Assembly: GCA_019671135.1 (NCBI GenBank)
Contig: JAHRHY010000007.1
Location: forward strand, 1,364,001 to 1,428,000
Direction: 5' to 3'
DNA length: 64,000 nucleotides
Source: Linnemannia hyalina
Taxonomy: Eukaryota > Mortierellomycota > Mortierellomycetes > Mortierellales > Mortierellaceae
Part shown: in pieces, positions 1 through 12,235 of the stretch
Position numbering within the stretch: the stretch's first letter is position 1
Layout of the letters: every line of letters starts with the position of its first letter
Translations under genes and position numbers: made by a program
The notes under the pieces: model-generated
What the model was told of the DNA's origin: nothing
The model's input: the letters and a program-made list of their open reading frames with translations, nothing else
The model's database searches: none

Positions 1-2152
1 TGTAGTAGCAGTACAGCGTCGAGAGAGTAGCCTTGTCCAAGAATATGATGTGCAGCTCGGGATTGGAAGACGCTTCATCGGCTTCAACCACGGTGACGGC
101 ACTGGACAGAACTACATGTGTATGCTTGGCTCCTTCAGGGATGGTCACGACCTTGACATCCTTATCATCCGCCGAGCTTCGTAACCTAATCCCGGAGGCT
201 CCGACGTGTTGACCGCCCAAGGATGTAAGAGCCAAGTCTCCTCGGAACGCCATCTCTGTCGCGCCGAACTCGGCCAAAGCAGCGATCCAGACCTCCTTCT
301 TCTTCCTCTCGGACCCAGAGTAGGCTCGGATATGAATAGGTGTCGCGGAAAGAACGAGGTGGATATCCGGATTGATAGTCGTATAGTTTCCAAGGGCGAT
401 AAAAGAAGCTTTATAGGCCAGGTTGCAAGAAAGACGGGTGACGACGTTGCCGGCCGTGGAGAGCGCAAAAAGGTCAAAGCAATCGACCTTTTGTGGCGAG
501 AAGTTGCGTAGAAAAGTCAATTCGACGGGCCCATGGGTACCAGCCGAGGCGAGGGATTGACGTTGGAGGGAGATGGTCTTGTCGAGGGATGATCGGACGG
601 ATTGAAGCTTGGAGGAGAGAACGGCGTCGGTTCGGACCATGATGTCGGAGAAGGATTGGAGGAAAAGGAGACCCTTTCGTAGGTTGCGGAGTCGTCCTGA
701 CATCAGCCCATTCTCGCGGATACAGGCGCTGTAGTCGTACGACGTGTAGACATCGCTAAGGCATGGTATCAAAATAAAACGTGTTAGATGTCAGCATGGG
801 TTCGTTGCGTCACATGGATTTGATCCGCTTTATCTTCATCGATAGGAATCTGACCAATATCAAAAAAACTTACGGGTCGCCGATGGTGCCCCAGTTGGTA
901 CCTCCATAAAACATGTAAAAGTTCAACATGGTACATCCCTGTGAGAAGACAGTGTCGAGCATAAGTCGAGTATAGTCGTCCCCATAGAACCGGTAGATGG
1001 CGTCGTATGTATACTTGATCCCATAGTGGTTGAACCAACCGCCTTGGAGTTCAGGGATGAAGATGGGTGTTCGTTTGTTGGCGTGTCCAAAGGAGCGGAC
1101 CTTCTTTTCCATCTTTTCCAGTTCCTTGACGACTGTTGAGGGGTCCCATTCCTGAAGATATGAGGGGTCGCGGCCTACGACCCACGATGTCGGCTCGCTG
1201 TTCGGAGTAAACACTATCATGAAATGAAGCGTGAGTAAATATGTGGTGTTAATAATTGCAACATCAGACGCTCAGGTCCAACATTGAGAGAGTGGCATTA
1301 CTTACCGACGTATTTATCAAAGCCATAGAGATCGACTCCAAAGTCCTTCTTCTTCCTCTTGGGATCGTCTTTGACAATAAACGAACCCTCCTCAAACCCA
1401 TCATTGGTAAACAACGGCACCGTGACCCCACAATCGCGCGCAGTCTTTGCAAGTACCCTCATATCATCATGAAGTCCAATCGGGTAATGGAATACATGCT
1501 GAAACGACTCGTTCTCGATCTGCAACCCCAAGACGCAGCCTCCCTGTCCATTCGTAATCTGATGCCTGGCGAGGATCGGGAGGATGTTCTCGAAATACTC
1601 GACACAGTATTTCATAAACTCGGGATCATACGTCTTCCAGAAGTTGGACTTCATATGCCTCAATCGGACATCCCGCATGGCCGCCAACCAGATGGGGAAC
1701 CCACCGGCCTGAGTTTCTGCACATATATACGGCCCGGGGGCAGCAAGGACATACAACCCAATCTCTTCACAAAGATCCAACAGATAGTTGATATCCCTAT
1801 TCCCTGAAAAATCATACTGCCCCTGCTTGGGAGAATGAAAACCCCAATGAAAGTAAATCCGGATACAGTTCAATCCCGCGGACCGGTACTGTTCGAGGAT
1901 GGGTCTCCAACGCGACTGATCCGGCAGTCGCCAGTAGTGGAACTCTCCCGAGAGGATGAGGGTAGGTTCACCGTGGAGGATGAGGGAATGTTTGTCGTAG
2001 TCGAGGATGTGTCCGTATTTTTGTTTGTCGTAGAGGGTGTCGTTGGTGTGGATGTGGGTTATGGTGCCCTTGACGCGGTATTCGAGAAGTTGGTGGGCGG
2101 CGGCGGAGAGTCCAGCGAGCGCCAGGACGGCCGATGTGGCTATTATTGCCAT
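1..2152 (-). CDS. GH35 beta-galactosidase, secreted (3' end cut by window)
   Basis: Hydrolyses terminal beta-galactosides, probably outside the cell. Exons (sense order) 2152-1306, 1213-874 and 755-1, with GTAAG donors and TAG acceptors; about 647 residues are visible and the C-terminus lies left of the window. Residues 1-20 (MAIIATSAVLALAGLSAAAH) look like a signal peptide. GH35 signatures: an N-terminal stretch LILSGEFHYWRLP, acid/base glutamate in LQIENE (about 213-215), nucleophile glutamate E337 in FIPELQGGWF, then FYMFYGGTNWG and TSYDYSA, the last two joined across the second intron. The ATG at 2152 is chosen because the signal peptide follows directly and the reading frame further upstream has no ATG. 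The gene is divergent from the Whi5-like gene. The family is certain; the substrate (galactan, xyloglucan side chain or other) cannot be read from sequence. Confidence 0.93.
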
Positions 2153-3276
2153 TGTGCACAAGGGGGTGTGTGGGAGAGTAAGGTGAGTGTGTGGGTTGTG
2201 TGCGAGGGTATGGATGCGTGGGAAAGAAGAAGTAGTGGTGTAGGCGCGTGTGAGAGTTGTGAGAGTAAAGAAGAGTGGATGATGAGAAACGTGGAGAAGA
2301 AGAAAGAAGGCAGCGCCCTTTTATTCAGTGCTGAGGAGGGTGCTGAGAAGGGAGAGCAGAATTCGGAAGGATTGTTACAAATGGCTTGTTGTGTTTGTTT
2401 GTTTTGTTTTTCGTCTTTTTACGATAAGATTGTCTGAGCAACTGACAAGAAAGGAGGGGGAGCGAGCGGTGCAAGCTTGAGCTGATGAATGGACATGGAG
2501 TGTGGAAGCAAAGGGTGACAAGGGTGGTGGGTTTGACGCTTTTCAGGCACAGGAGGCTAAAATGACTAAGGAAATGGCCGAGAGAAAGAGAGACTGAGAG
2601 AAGGAAAGCTGTAGTCAGTGCACGGGTTTGCAGAGTGTGCCAGTGTGCATCCTTGCATTGCATGGGTATTTCAGACTCCAGTCTGACTTGCTTTCTGTCT
2701 CATGAATGACTACGCCCAGGGAGAAAGGAGCGGAGTCGGATGAATTGAGCCCTGAGCCACGTTTTATTGTTATATCTCATTTCTTTCACGTACGGTAAAG
2801 AAGATAGATGGTACCGCAATATGCAGCACCCAGGCAAACGACGTAATCCCATCCAAGAGTGCAGCGCGGATGTAAGTTTGAGTGCTGCACACGACAAAGT
2901 TCTAGTAGAGAGCTCTGCAAAATGAAAACAGCGAAAAGGCCGAAAGAAAAAATTTTCGTTTTTCGTTTTTCGTTTCGTTCTTCCTTTACTCCCTCCTTTT
3001 TCTCCTTCTTTCCTCTCCTTTTCCCTTTCTCAGCCTTCATTCTCGCCTCATCCACGTACGCACTCATTCCTTCCCTTCACTCGCCCCACTTGGCGCTCTT
3101 TTCATTCCTCATCCTTGGACTCACTCCCACCCTCTCTTCCACCCGTTCTCTTTTACAGCACTCACTCACTTTCACTCTCACCACCCACCCACCCACAACC
3201 TCTCTCACGTCGCTCTCTCTTCCCTCTCTCCCTTACGCGCGTCAAAACACGTCCCCTGCCAGCAACCACAACAGCT
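2153..3276. other. Divergent intergenic region, GH35 / Whi5-like
   Basis: About 1.1 kb between two divergent start codons. The right half (about 2950-3250) is strongly pyrimidine-rich on the + strand, as expected for the 5' leader of the Whi5-like gene. No RNA gene or credible ORF was seen. Confidence 0.6.
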
Positions 3277-6070
3277 ATGGCAACAAACCAACATACCGCC
3301 GCTCAGCTGGCAGTCTCCATCCCCTTCGCACCAGGACCATCATCCTCGTCAATAGCTGCAGCACGATATCCTGCCCCAGAGCCACAAGAGGCCCCGGTGC
3401 CTGCCCCACTCGTCTACGTCGCAGGGTCCACCTCAGTCTCTACCCCTACCTCGGGCATGCACTCACCCCCTCTCTCGGGCACTCTCGAAGAGGAAGCAGA
3501 CGAAAAGCGAGCCGCCCATGTCGCTTCTAATATCCGCCGGAGCCAACCGTCGGACCTCGGAAAAACAGTAACACCAACCTTGACCTTCACAACACCATCC
3601 TCAGTAGCAGCAACAGCAACCAGCAGCAGCGGCAACAGTAACAGGCCTCTGTCTAGTAGTAGTCGTTCAGGAAGAGAACGACGGGGATCTCCATCAGTAA
3701 CATCGACAACTTCGAAAACCGCAAAAGCCAGGCCCGGCGTGAAGACCACTCAGGTCAAGAACCAGGTCGACACACAGATGCACTCATCAGGCGCGAGTGA
3801 TCGCTCAAGAGATTCCAATTCCTCGTCCCATTCAGTTGGACCTAGGACCGTTGTCGACCATCACTTCCGACCTGATCTTCACCAAGTGCGACGACCTCTG
3901 AGCAAGGAAAAGACCATTGAGCATGTGCTGCAGCAAGGAAAGATTCTGAAGGTAAGAATTATTGCATGATATGCACCGCTCTTTTCGCGACATACGCATA
4001 CACGAATTAGCTCAGTGCATTCGATGGTGTGATACCGCTCTTTTCACTTTTCAGCGAGAGTTGGTGTTATATTTCCCTTTTTCACAACCGTTATTAGTTC
4101 AGTGCCTCTTTTACCTGTGCATCTATTTTTCCTCGGACTGTGACCCCGCTACACCGACGATTCTGGACACTCCCTCCTCTCTCTTTCACACATCCTTCCT
4201 TCTCAATGACTGGTGCGACGACAAAAGGGCGTTTCTTGCTTGTGTGCTCATCTTCCAATCCTCACGACGCAGTCACAACACGACGATGCCTGGAATAGAT
4301 TCTCCCAGTCGTAAGGAATAAGAGAACGCACAACATAACCTTCACCCCCTTTAATATTTTTTTTCCTTCTGTTGAACCGACCAGTTATCCCGACGACTAA
4401 GAACAAGACTCGAGTACGCCATCCTCAAGATCCGACGGGGTTGGACAAAGTACACGCTCCAGGAGGTCGAGTCCCTGATCCAACCCGTCTGCTCACCACG
4501 CGTCACCCCCAAACAGATCCACCAGTCCATTTCCCTCCAATCATCCCCTCTCCTCACCGAACGGAGACGAGTCAAACATACCACCCATAAACGAAGACTG
4601 TCTGACCCAGCAAGAATCGAGTCATCCGACATCGACATGCCTCCACCCTCCTCCTCCTCCTCCTCCTCACCCTCAGAGAGGTTCAGGCCCCGCATGCCCT
4701 CGCTCTCCCAATTCAAGGACTCGGAGTTGTTCCTCCCGGCAAAGTCCCTCATGGAGATTGCCACCTCGAAGCCTGAGCCAGGCTACCTCTCTCCATATCT
4801 CGGAGCGCAATCATCGCCCTACATGAGCCAGTCTGCTTCAGCACACAACAGTCCTCACAGCAGTCGCTACGGAACTCCAGAGCCCCTGTATCGCGACATG
4901 ACTCCCGTCCGAGAGAATTGGTCAGGATACTCGTCACCCGCTAGAGTCGAGCCCATGGATGAGGACGAGCAGGATGAGAACGGTGCCCCTTCTGACACCC
5001 AAGCCGCACGAACCATCTTGATGCTCTCGAGCCCCACTCGTCCTGCGCCCAGGACTCTCAACCAGAACTACATTGCGGAGATGCATTCAGGAAACCCTTC
5101 TCACTCGCCTCTTGGAGAATGGACTGCGCCCTACTCTCCCATGACATCATCGCCACTGGTTCAGTTCCAGACAATGGACTCAACTACACCCTCTCCCGAT
5201 CGCACTCCTACCGTGTCAGGCACCTCTACTCCCAGTCACCTGACAGACAGGGAGAGAGGTGGATCTCCATCTTCATCCTCAGTCTCGTCGTCGCATCAGC
5301 GTGGATCGTCCAATCCATCCTTCCGTCCCCCAAAACAAACGTATGCCAATCTCTATGAACCATCATCGCCATCGCCACTCTCATCTGCACTCTTTCCCTC
5401 CTCCTCCTCTTCTATGTCAAGCGATCACCTTGATCGATTCAAGACCAGTAGCCGGAGCTCTAGCCCAACCCTTAAACGTGCAGTGCGATTCGCTGCTGAG
5501 GCGACTCAGGGATCATTGGACCCCTCAGGACTTTCGGTTGAACGGATTAAGGACAAGATCACTGGACTGACAGGCCGCGGAGAGTACAACAGCACGGCGG
5601 ACATGATCTATCCTGGGTCGCAGCCAAGACAGGATGACAAGAAGGAGTACTCTCCTGCTCCTTCCTACGCATTACCTGCATATGGAGAGACATTTTCTCA
5701 CCAACACCAGCACCAGCGAGACATCACGCCTCCTCCACCACCACAGCCAATGTTGGCAGCAGCAAGTTCGTCATCAAACTTGTCGCTTCAAGGTCCTGGA
5801 GTGGCGTACAACTACAACCATTCAGGACAACATGGGATGAGGACGCCACCACCCAGCGGAGGTAAAGATATGGACATGAGCCAGTATTCGGCATTGGGAG
5901 GAGCGCAAGCGGGCTCCAGGTCGACGAGGATGAGGCGTGATAGTGGGATGGCCCAGGCGGGGAAGACAGATGATTTGACCACCTTGCTTCGACGTGGCGC
6001 GCCCTCTTCTTCGACACCATCATCGACCTCATCCTCGTCGCACCCTGGCTCGTCTATGCATCGACAGTAG
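3277..6070 (+). CDS. Whi5/Nrm1-family G1/S transcriptional repressor-like protein
   Basis: Two exons, 3277-3951 and 4385-6070, joined in phase 0 (AAG|gtaaga ... ccag|TTA), give 786 codons less stop. The splice creates a motif around residues 226-254: LSRRLRTRLEYAILKIRRGW followed by TKYTLQEVESL. This matches the short Whi5/Nrm1/Srl3 domain (Pfam Whi5, consensus L..RL..A..KV..GW), which binds SBF/MBF in yeast. The rest is low-complexity Ser/Pro/Gln-rich sequence with many SP/TP sites, for example around SPLGEWTAPYSPMTSSP and DSTTPSPDRTPTVSGTSTP, as in CDK-regulated Whi5. Neither exon alone shows the whole motif. The role as a G1/S corepressor is inferred from family; target and regulation are unproven. 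The intron is long for this window (433 bp). Confidence 0.8.
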
Positions 6071-6325
6071 GCGATCTAACCACTGCAACCTTTTTGTTCT
6101 TTTAATATGTGTACTTTTGTCTGTATTCACTGCTCTGTCATTATATATTTTGTTTTTGTCTTCAATGTAACTTCAACTTCAAATAAAACCTTATCAATGA
6201 AAAAGGAAACGTGCGGAGGTGACTGCCATTGATTGAGCAAGGGCAAGGAGGAAAACACAAAAAGGGTGTGAAATTCACTCTTCTCTTCTTCTTCTTCACA
6301 TTACTCTCCAACTGTCCTACACAAA

Positions 6326-7719
6326 ATGACCGGCGCAACTCTGCAAGCAATCCGCTACCAGCGCGGGTCCCTCGAGATCATCGACCAGCTCCTCCTCCCT
6401 CACGAGACCCTCTACATTCCCATCTCAACCCTCGCTCTCGGTCATGACGCGATCAAGACCATGAAGGTCCGAGGCGCTCCCGCCATCGCCATCGTTGCAG
6501 CCCTCTCTCTCGCCGTCGTCCTTGTCGACCCTTCCACCGTCGCCTCTGGCCGTCTCTTGACCGCCCAGGGAGCCGTTGTCTTTATTGAGGAATCCCTCGA
6601 GTTCCTTAAGACGTCTCGTCCTACTGCTGTGAACTTGTTTGATGCGGCTCACAAGTTGGCCAAGGGTGTGAGGGAGGCTGGTGCGATTGCTAGTGCCAAG
6701 GGACAGGATGTTGTTGACAAGTATTTGGAGCTTGCGGAAAAGATGCTGGAGGATGATGTGAAGGATAATATGAACATTGGTCGGTTTGGAGCAGAGTTTA
6801 TCTTGAAGGTTTGGAAGGGTGGAGATGACCTTAGGGTTATTACGCACTGTAACACTGGGTAAGTGATCCATGCTTCACATGAGGAGTATGGTTGGTTGAT
6901 TGATTGGCTTGTGAAAAGTGCGCATGGAATGAGAGGAAGAAAGGGTATTGGACAATGGTTGTTGAATGTCACGTCATTTTTCACAGGACTCTAATTAATT
7001 GTTTATTTTTCCCACACGCCGCCACCGCCTCCTCTCTTTTTGCTTCCTTCCATAGATCGTTGGCTACTGCAGGATACGGAACGGCTCTCGGAATCATCCG
7101 CGCATTGGCAGGACAGAACAAATTGACTCACGCCTACTGCACTGAGACCCGTCCCTACAACCAGGGCTCCCGCCTGACCGCCTACGAACTCGTCTACGAA
7201 AGGATCCCTTCGACCCTCATCACCGACTCGATGGCCTCTGCCCTGCTCGCCCAGAACCCTGACAAGATCGCCGCCATCGTCGTCGGTGCCGACCGTGTGG
7301 CCGCCAACGGCGATACTGCCAACAAGATTGGAACCTACCAGTTGGCTATTACTGCCCGCTACCATAACATTCCTTTTATTGTTGCTGCGCCCTCGACCTC
7401 GGTGGATTTGAACATTGGTTCGGGTAAGGAGATCCATATTGAGGTCCGTCCTGCGGTTGAAGTCACAACGTTGAGGGGTCCTGTTGTTGAAGTCGAGTCG
7501 ATCTCCAAGGGATCTAATGATGTTGTTTTCAAGACTCATAACGGACAGGATGTGACGGAGACGATTGCTGTTGCAGCAAGGGGGATTGGTGTTTGGAACC
7601 CTTCGTTCGATGTCACGCCTGCGGAGCTCATCTCGGCTGTTGTCACTGAGAAGGGTGTTGTTCTCAAGGAGGACGGTGTCCAGACGTTTGACATGAAGAC
7701 CTTCTTGACCTCCCACTAA
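6326..7719 (+). CDS. MRI1: Methylthioribose-1-phosphate isomerase
   Basis: Converts 5-methylthioribose-1-phosphate to 5-methylthioribulose-1-phosphate in the methionine salvage pathway. Exons 6326-6858 and 7056-7719 join inside Gly178 (GG|A) to give 398 residues, close to the yeast enzyme. Diagnostic features: [19 protein letters not shown] near the N-terminus, catalytic Cys175 in [15 protein letters not shown] (formed by the splice), and catalytic Asp257 in [23 protein letters not shown]. The C-terminal region [17 protein letters not shown] is also typical. It links functionally to the decarboxylase SPE2 at the right edge, since polyamine synthesis from decarboxylated SAM releases methylthioadenosine, which this pathway recycles. 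The two genes are 55 kb apart and no physical linkage is implied. Confidence 0.96.
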
Positions 7720-7968
7720 CCCATAGCATTCTCATATAAATACATTCAACATTTCTTAATTTTTCATTTCTTGTTGGTTTACGTTTTTTTTTTTTTTTTT
7801 TTTTTTTTTTTTGGTTGATCACTCTCGCTGATCATGGAAGAAACAACTCAGATATGGAACCATCACTTTTTGGCTCATCAATCTTGGCCCCCCCTTCCCT
7901 ATATCACTCTGTAATCATCACTCAAATCGAGCAATTGACACGTTTGTATTTAGAAGTAAAGTGGTGAC
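7720..7968. other. Convergent 3' region with T27 tract
   Basis: Spacer between the converging MRI1 and choline kinase genes. It holds an uninterrupted T homopolymer (about 7786-7812), presumably within 3' UTR or spacer DNA. Confidence 0.6.
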
Positions 7969-10312
7969 CTAGAGAGACATGAACTCGTCGCGACGACGCC
8001 GAAATTCACAAAGCCGCTGCAACGCATACTCCAGATAATCAAACTCGATCTCACTCTGAGTCGCCTGGATCAGACCCCACAGTCCCCACATGATATGAGA
8101 TGTCAAAGCAAACTTGTTGACCTCCTTATACATGCTGTCCAGGATCTCTGCCTTCGACACCCCGGCACTGCCATTGCCGCTTTGACCCTTCTTGATAGGG
8201 TTCACTATCTCGTTCTCGATCGCACTGTTGCCCCTGCTGCCCTTGACGCCGGACATCTTAGACGACGTCGTGGATGTGGGTGTGCTGGGTGTGCTGGGTG
8301 GTGGAGTCGGTTCCTTTGAGTTGTTGCTGGTATTGGTCTGTTGTTCCGTCGAGTTCGTGGCTGGAACATCCTCCAACTTGAGATCGACAGAAGGCTTCTT
8401 CGCGAGCGACTTCTTGGCATGGATGGCCGACAGGGCAACAGTACCGAGTCCATGAACGATCGCCTTTGCAACCGACCGCCGACGCCGATTCTTCGTATAC
8501 TGGGCCAAGTTAATCGCCGTCAGATGGTACCCACACATCGCAATCTCTGCCTCCATATAAGCTTCCAAAAAGTTGAGCTGCTCGGCCTTTGTTGGGTACT
8601 TGTCATAATGAAGGATCGAGGGTCGTTCCGAATGATAATCGGCGGTCCATTCGCAGAAATGGTTTCCGATATCGAACCCTCGCGTGTTGTAGCCTGCGTA
8701 CTCAAAGTCTATTACCACCAACTCTCCGTCCTCGTCTAGAGATTTTAGGATGTTTCCGTATTGTGCCTATGTAGATAATGCATTAGAATGAAAAAAAAAA
8801 TTGGGGTAAGGTGTTCGTTTCGTCCCAAGAAATCGGATCAGTCAATGCAAGAACTAAAAAAAAAATAAAATAATGCGCAAGCGCTTACGTCGTTGTGAGC
8901 AAAGACAATGGGAGAATGCACAGTCATGAGTTCCCTCTGAACCTCCTCAATCTCTGTAATCAGCTTGTCAAAGTCAAAGTCATCAATGACCGCCCTCTTG
9001 GATGGATCCCTAGCACAGATCGTCTCGATCGCGTCCTTGGCAAGAGGGATCCATCTGGCAATATTCTCCTGCGACTGAGGGATGGTCCCCTCGGGAGGCG
9101 GAAAGACATTGACAATGTTGTGGAGCTCGCACATGCGATGGGCGATATGTCGTGACGTCCTTGGGTTCCGAATGTCGTCCTTTGTCAATGTGGTCGATTC
9201 GACGTATTGCTCAAACCGTCCGTTCTTGAAGATTCCTAGGAGTGAAGGTCCGATATCCATGGTCGACAGGTTCTCTAGCCAATGTAGCTCCTTTTCACGC
9301 GAGAAGAGTGCATCCAGTCCATTACCATACACTCTCAACAAGACCTTGCGAGGCTTAGGTGGGTCCGATGTGGGTGCAGGTGTTGCTGCTGCTGGAGATC
9401 CCTGTTCTTTTTGTGAGGAGACTGCAGGTTGGGATCGGGGAGGACCAGAGACGAGAAATACACAGTTGGTCATAGCGCCACTGATCCGGTCTAGTTTGAG
9501 TTGGTGGTAATCTTGTACCTCTGACCAGTCCTCCACATCCATGAGATGCAACAGCTCCAGGACCCGTCTTGGCAGTTTATCGCCCTTCAAAGCACTATAC
9601 AATGGTTCACGTCGAAAAGAGAGCCGAGTGTACAGAGGTGTTAATTTAGAGTTTGCATGAGTCGGGGGGTTGAGTTGGGCAAAGCAAAAGAAACGACATC
9701 AAACAAAAACAAAAAGAGAGTCATGGATGGATCCAAAACATAACACATAAAAAAAAAAATACGTTACAGAAGATCTAACTCCTCATCGTCCATATGTTTG
9801 ACAGGATCTGCGCTAGCGACGGGCATGACTTTGAGACCTGCGAGACTCGAAGATCTCTTCGAGAGCGGGGGTCGATGAGGCGCATACTGGTGTGAGACCG
9901 CAGGCTTGTGCTTCCGCCAAGGAAAGATGGACGACGCCCTCGACTGTCTGGAGGAGAAGCCGAAATGCTTGTCTGATCCGGCAAGATAGATGGGGTCATC
10001 GACAGGTGAGGTCGGGGGTGAGTCTCGACTGGTCTCCTTGGCGGCAGAGGACGGAGTGTAGGCTGGGAGACGGACGGGTTGTTGCTGCCAGGAGCTGTCG
10101 ACTTGCAACGAGTCGTCGTCCTCGTTAGCATTGTTATTGTCGTCCTCGTTGGCATTGTTATTGTTGTCTTCGCTGGTGTTGGTGGTGGTGGTGGTGTTGG
10201 TTGTTGTGTCATCCTCGTGCAGATCGGTATGTGGAGAGGCCGGAGTTGGGTTGTTTTCTTGGTGCTGCTGTCCTTGTCCAGCAGTGCGTTTGTGATGAGC
10301 TCGTGTTGGCAT
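7969..10312 (-). CDS. CKI1: Choline/ethanolamine kinase with long N-terminal extension
   Basis: Phosphorylates choline (possibly ethanolamine), the first step of the Kennedy pathway. Exons 10312-9768, 9594-8889 and 8766-7969 give 682 residues. The second junction rebuilds the phosphotransferase motif HND|AQYGNIL; VVIDFEYAGYNTRGFDIGNHFCEW follows and is diagnostic of choline/ethanolamine kinases. LLRVYGNGLDALFSREKELHWL supplies the N-lobe. Oddities: about 180 residues of Asn/Thr/Ser/acidic low-complexity sequence precede the kinase fold, and a Ser/Thr/Pro-rich insertion (around TNSTEQQTNTSNNSKEPTPP) of roughly 70 residues interrupts the C-terminal lobe. Yeast Cki1 also has a regulatory N-terminal extension, so phosphorylation control is plausible but inferred. 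Choline versus ethanolamine preference cannot be decided; the symbol is provisional. Confidence 0.9.
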
Positions 10313-10785
10313 GGCTGAAGAAAGATGTCGATGATGGGACGAGTGCTGAGGAAACGAGTGAATATGGGAAAGAGTAAAAGGCGAATGAGGAAAAGAGAAA
10401 ATCGGTAGAGAAAGGAAAGAAGGAAGGAAGAAAGAAATCGGCGACAACGACTACCAAAACGAAAGAACGAGTTATGACGATCAGAACCAGAACGAACCTA
10501 CTTTATTTTAGTCATTATCTGTGAATACCTCCAGGTCGTGTGCTGTGTTTATTCTCGTTTTCTTGGCCAGGACCGAGGCAGGCGACCTCCCTTTAGATCT
10601 GCTCGTCTGTCTACAGGTCTCATCGCGCTTGCATGAATTTTCAGGAGGAAGGGGAAGAAAAGAATGCCAACTGTATGACATAGTTCCATCACATCAAGCA
10701 CTCACACAGAACAGCCATAGCGGCAAGAGCATCTTGTATTAGACAATCTAGATGAACATCCGAACTACTTAGACGAACACCCGAA
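10313..10785. promoter_or_regulatory. Upstream region of choline kinase
   Basis: About 470 bp between the MTG1 stop and the choline kinase start, both on the minus strand. The 130 bp next to the start are CT-rich in the sense direction, as at other leaders here. No specific element was identified. Confidence 0.4.
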
Positions 10786-12203
10786 CTACAGCTTCGCCAT
10801 CTCGCGCTCCTCCCATTTGCGCTGTTGGATCTGTCGCTTAATCCTGCGCTCCTCGATCTTGTCGGCCTTCTTTTGCTGCCGTCGACTCGCCGTCTCCTCA
10901 ACCTCCTTTGTCAAAAACTCCTCCAATGCCTCTGGCCGGATATCGTCCAACGTGAACCTGCCCAGCTTGCCTAGCCGATACTGCTTGACCAAGAACTGTG
11001 CCGCTGCTGGCAGGTTGTACTCACCGCCCTTCTTGAGCGCGCCAATATACTTGGCCACTTGAGGGAGAAAGACCTTGACGTCATCGGTTGGCTCCTTGAC
11101 GTTGTAGAGTTTCACATAGCTAAGACCAATCCGCGAATTCGTTGTTTGTTAGTCTAAGCACTGGTGGTAGGATCTTGAGAAGTCCATAACTATAAACATA
11201 AAAGCATGGCATTTACCTGTAATCTTGGGCTTGGTTCAATTGAAATAGGAGGTAGTCCGCAATGACCTCTTCGTCAGAGAGATGGTCCGAAATAGCACCT
11301 TTGAGCGAAAAAGTGATGCCGGTTAGCCTTGACAGGTCGTGAGAACATCGCGTTGGTAGACTTCTTCTTTCGACTTTAAGCAAAACAAAACATATACCTG
11401 TGAGTGCGACTTTGATGGCGGAGATAGGGTCAGGAATGTGGGGGATCATGACTCCAGGTGTGTCGATGAGATAGACCTTGGGCGACTCGAGGACCTTGAT
11501 CGTTCCTGCGACAGTTCTCGTGATTCCCGGAATTGCGCCCGTGGGTGCGGCTTTTCCCTTCTTGACGCCTATCCGCCTCAGGGAGTTGATGAGCGATGAC
11601 TTTCCGACGTTGGGCATGCCGACCACCATCACCATAGTTGTCAATTCCTTTTCTGATGCTGTCCCGGACACCTTGGCCTTTTCTGTTGATTGTAGATAAA
11701 GAAGAAAAAAAAGTGGGTTTACGGATGTTGCTGTCGGTAAACAAAAACCTTGTTTGCACACACGTGCATTAGATGACTACAAGTAGAAGGACATACTGGC
11801 TAAATACTTGATAATCCCTTTCACATTGACATCGTCGTTCGCGTTGGTGAAGACAACGTCCTGACCCTTGTATTCCTTGAATGCCTTGGTGATCGCCTAA
11901 ACACACATTGGAGAAGCACCAGGCGCGAAATCAATTGCTGAATGTCGGATACATATTATGTTCGTTCCAACACGTCCAAACAGATCTTCTTACGGCCTCC
12001 GTGTCGGGGTGGGCGAGATCGGACTTGTTGTAGACGATGAGGCGGTCCTTCTTCTGGGCTATTGGCTCAAACTTGTGATTGATAGATGACAAGGGGATGT
12101 GTTGTTTGGAAACAAAGGATAAAAAAGAGCAGAAAAGACATTTTCAAGGCGATTGACAGAGTTAAGGATAACATAGTTCAGCCATATGTGGCGATGAGAA
12201 TGA

Positions 12204-12235
<32 letters not shown>

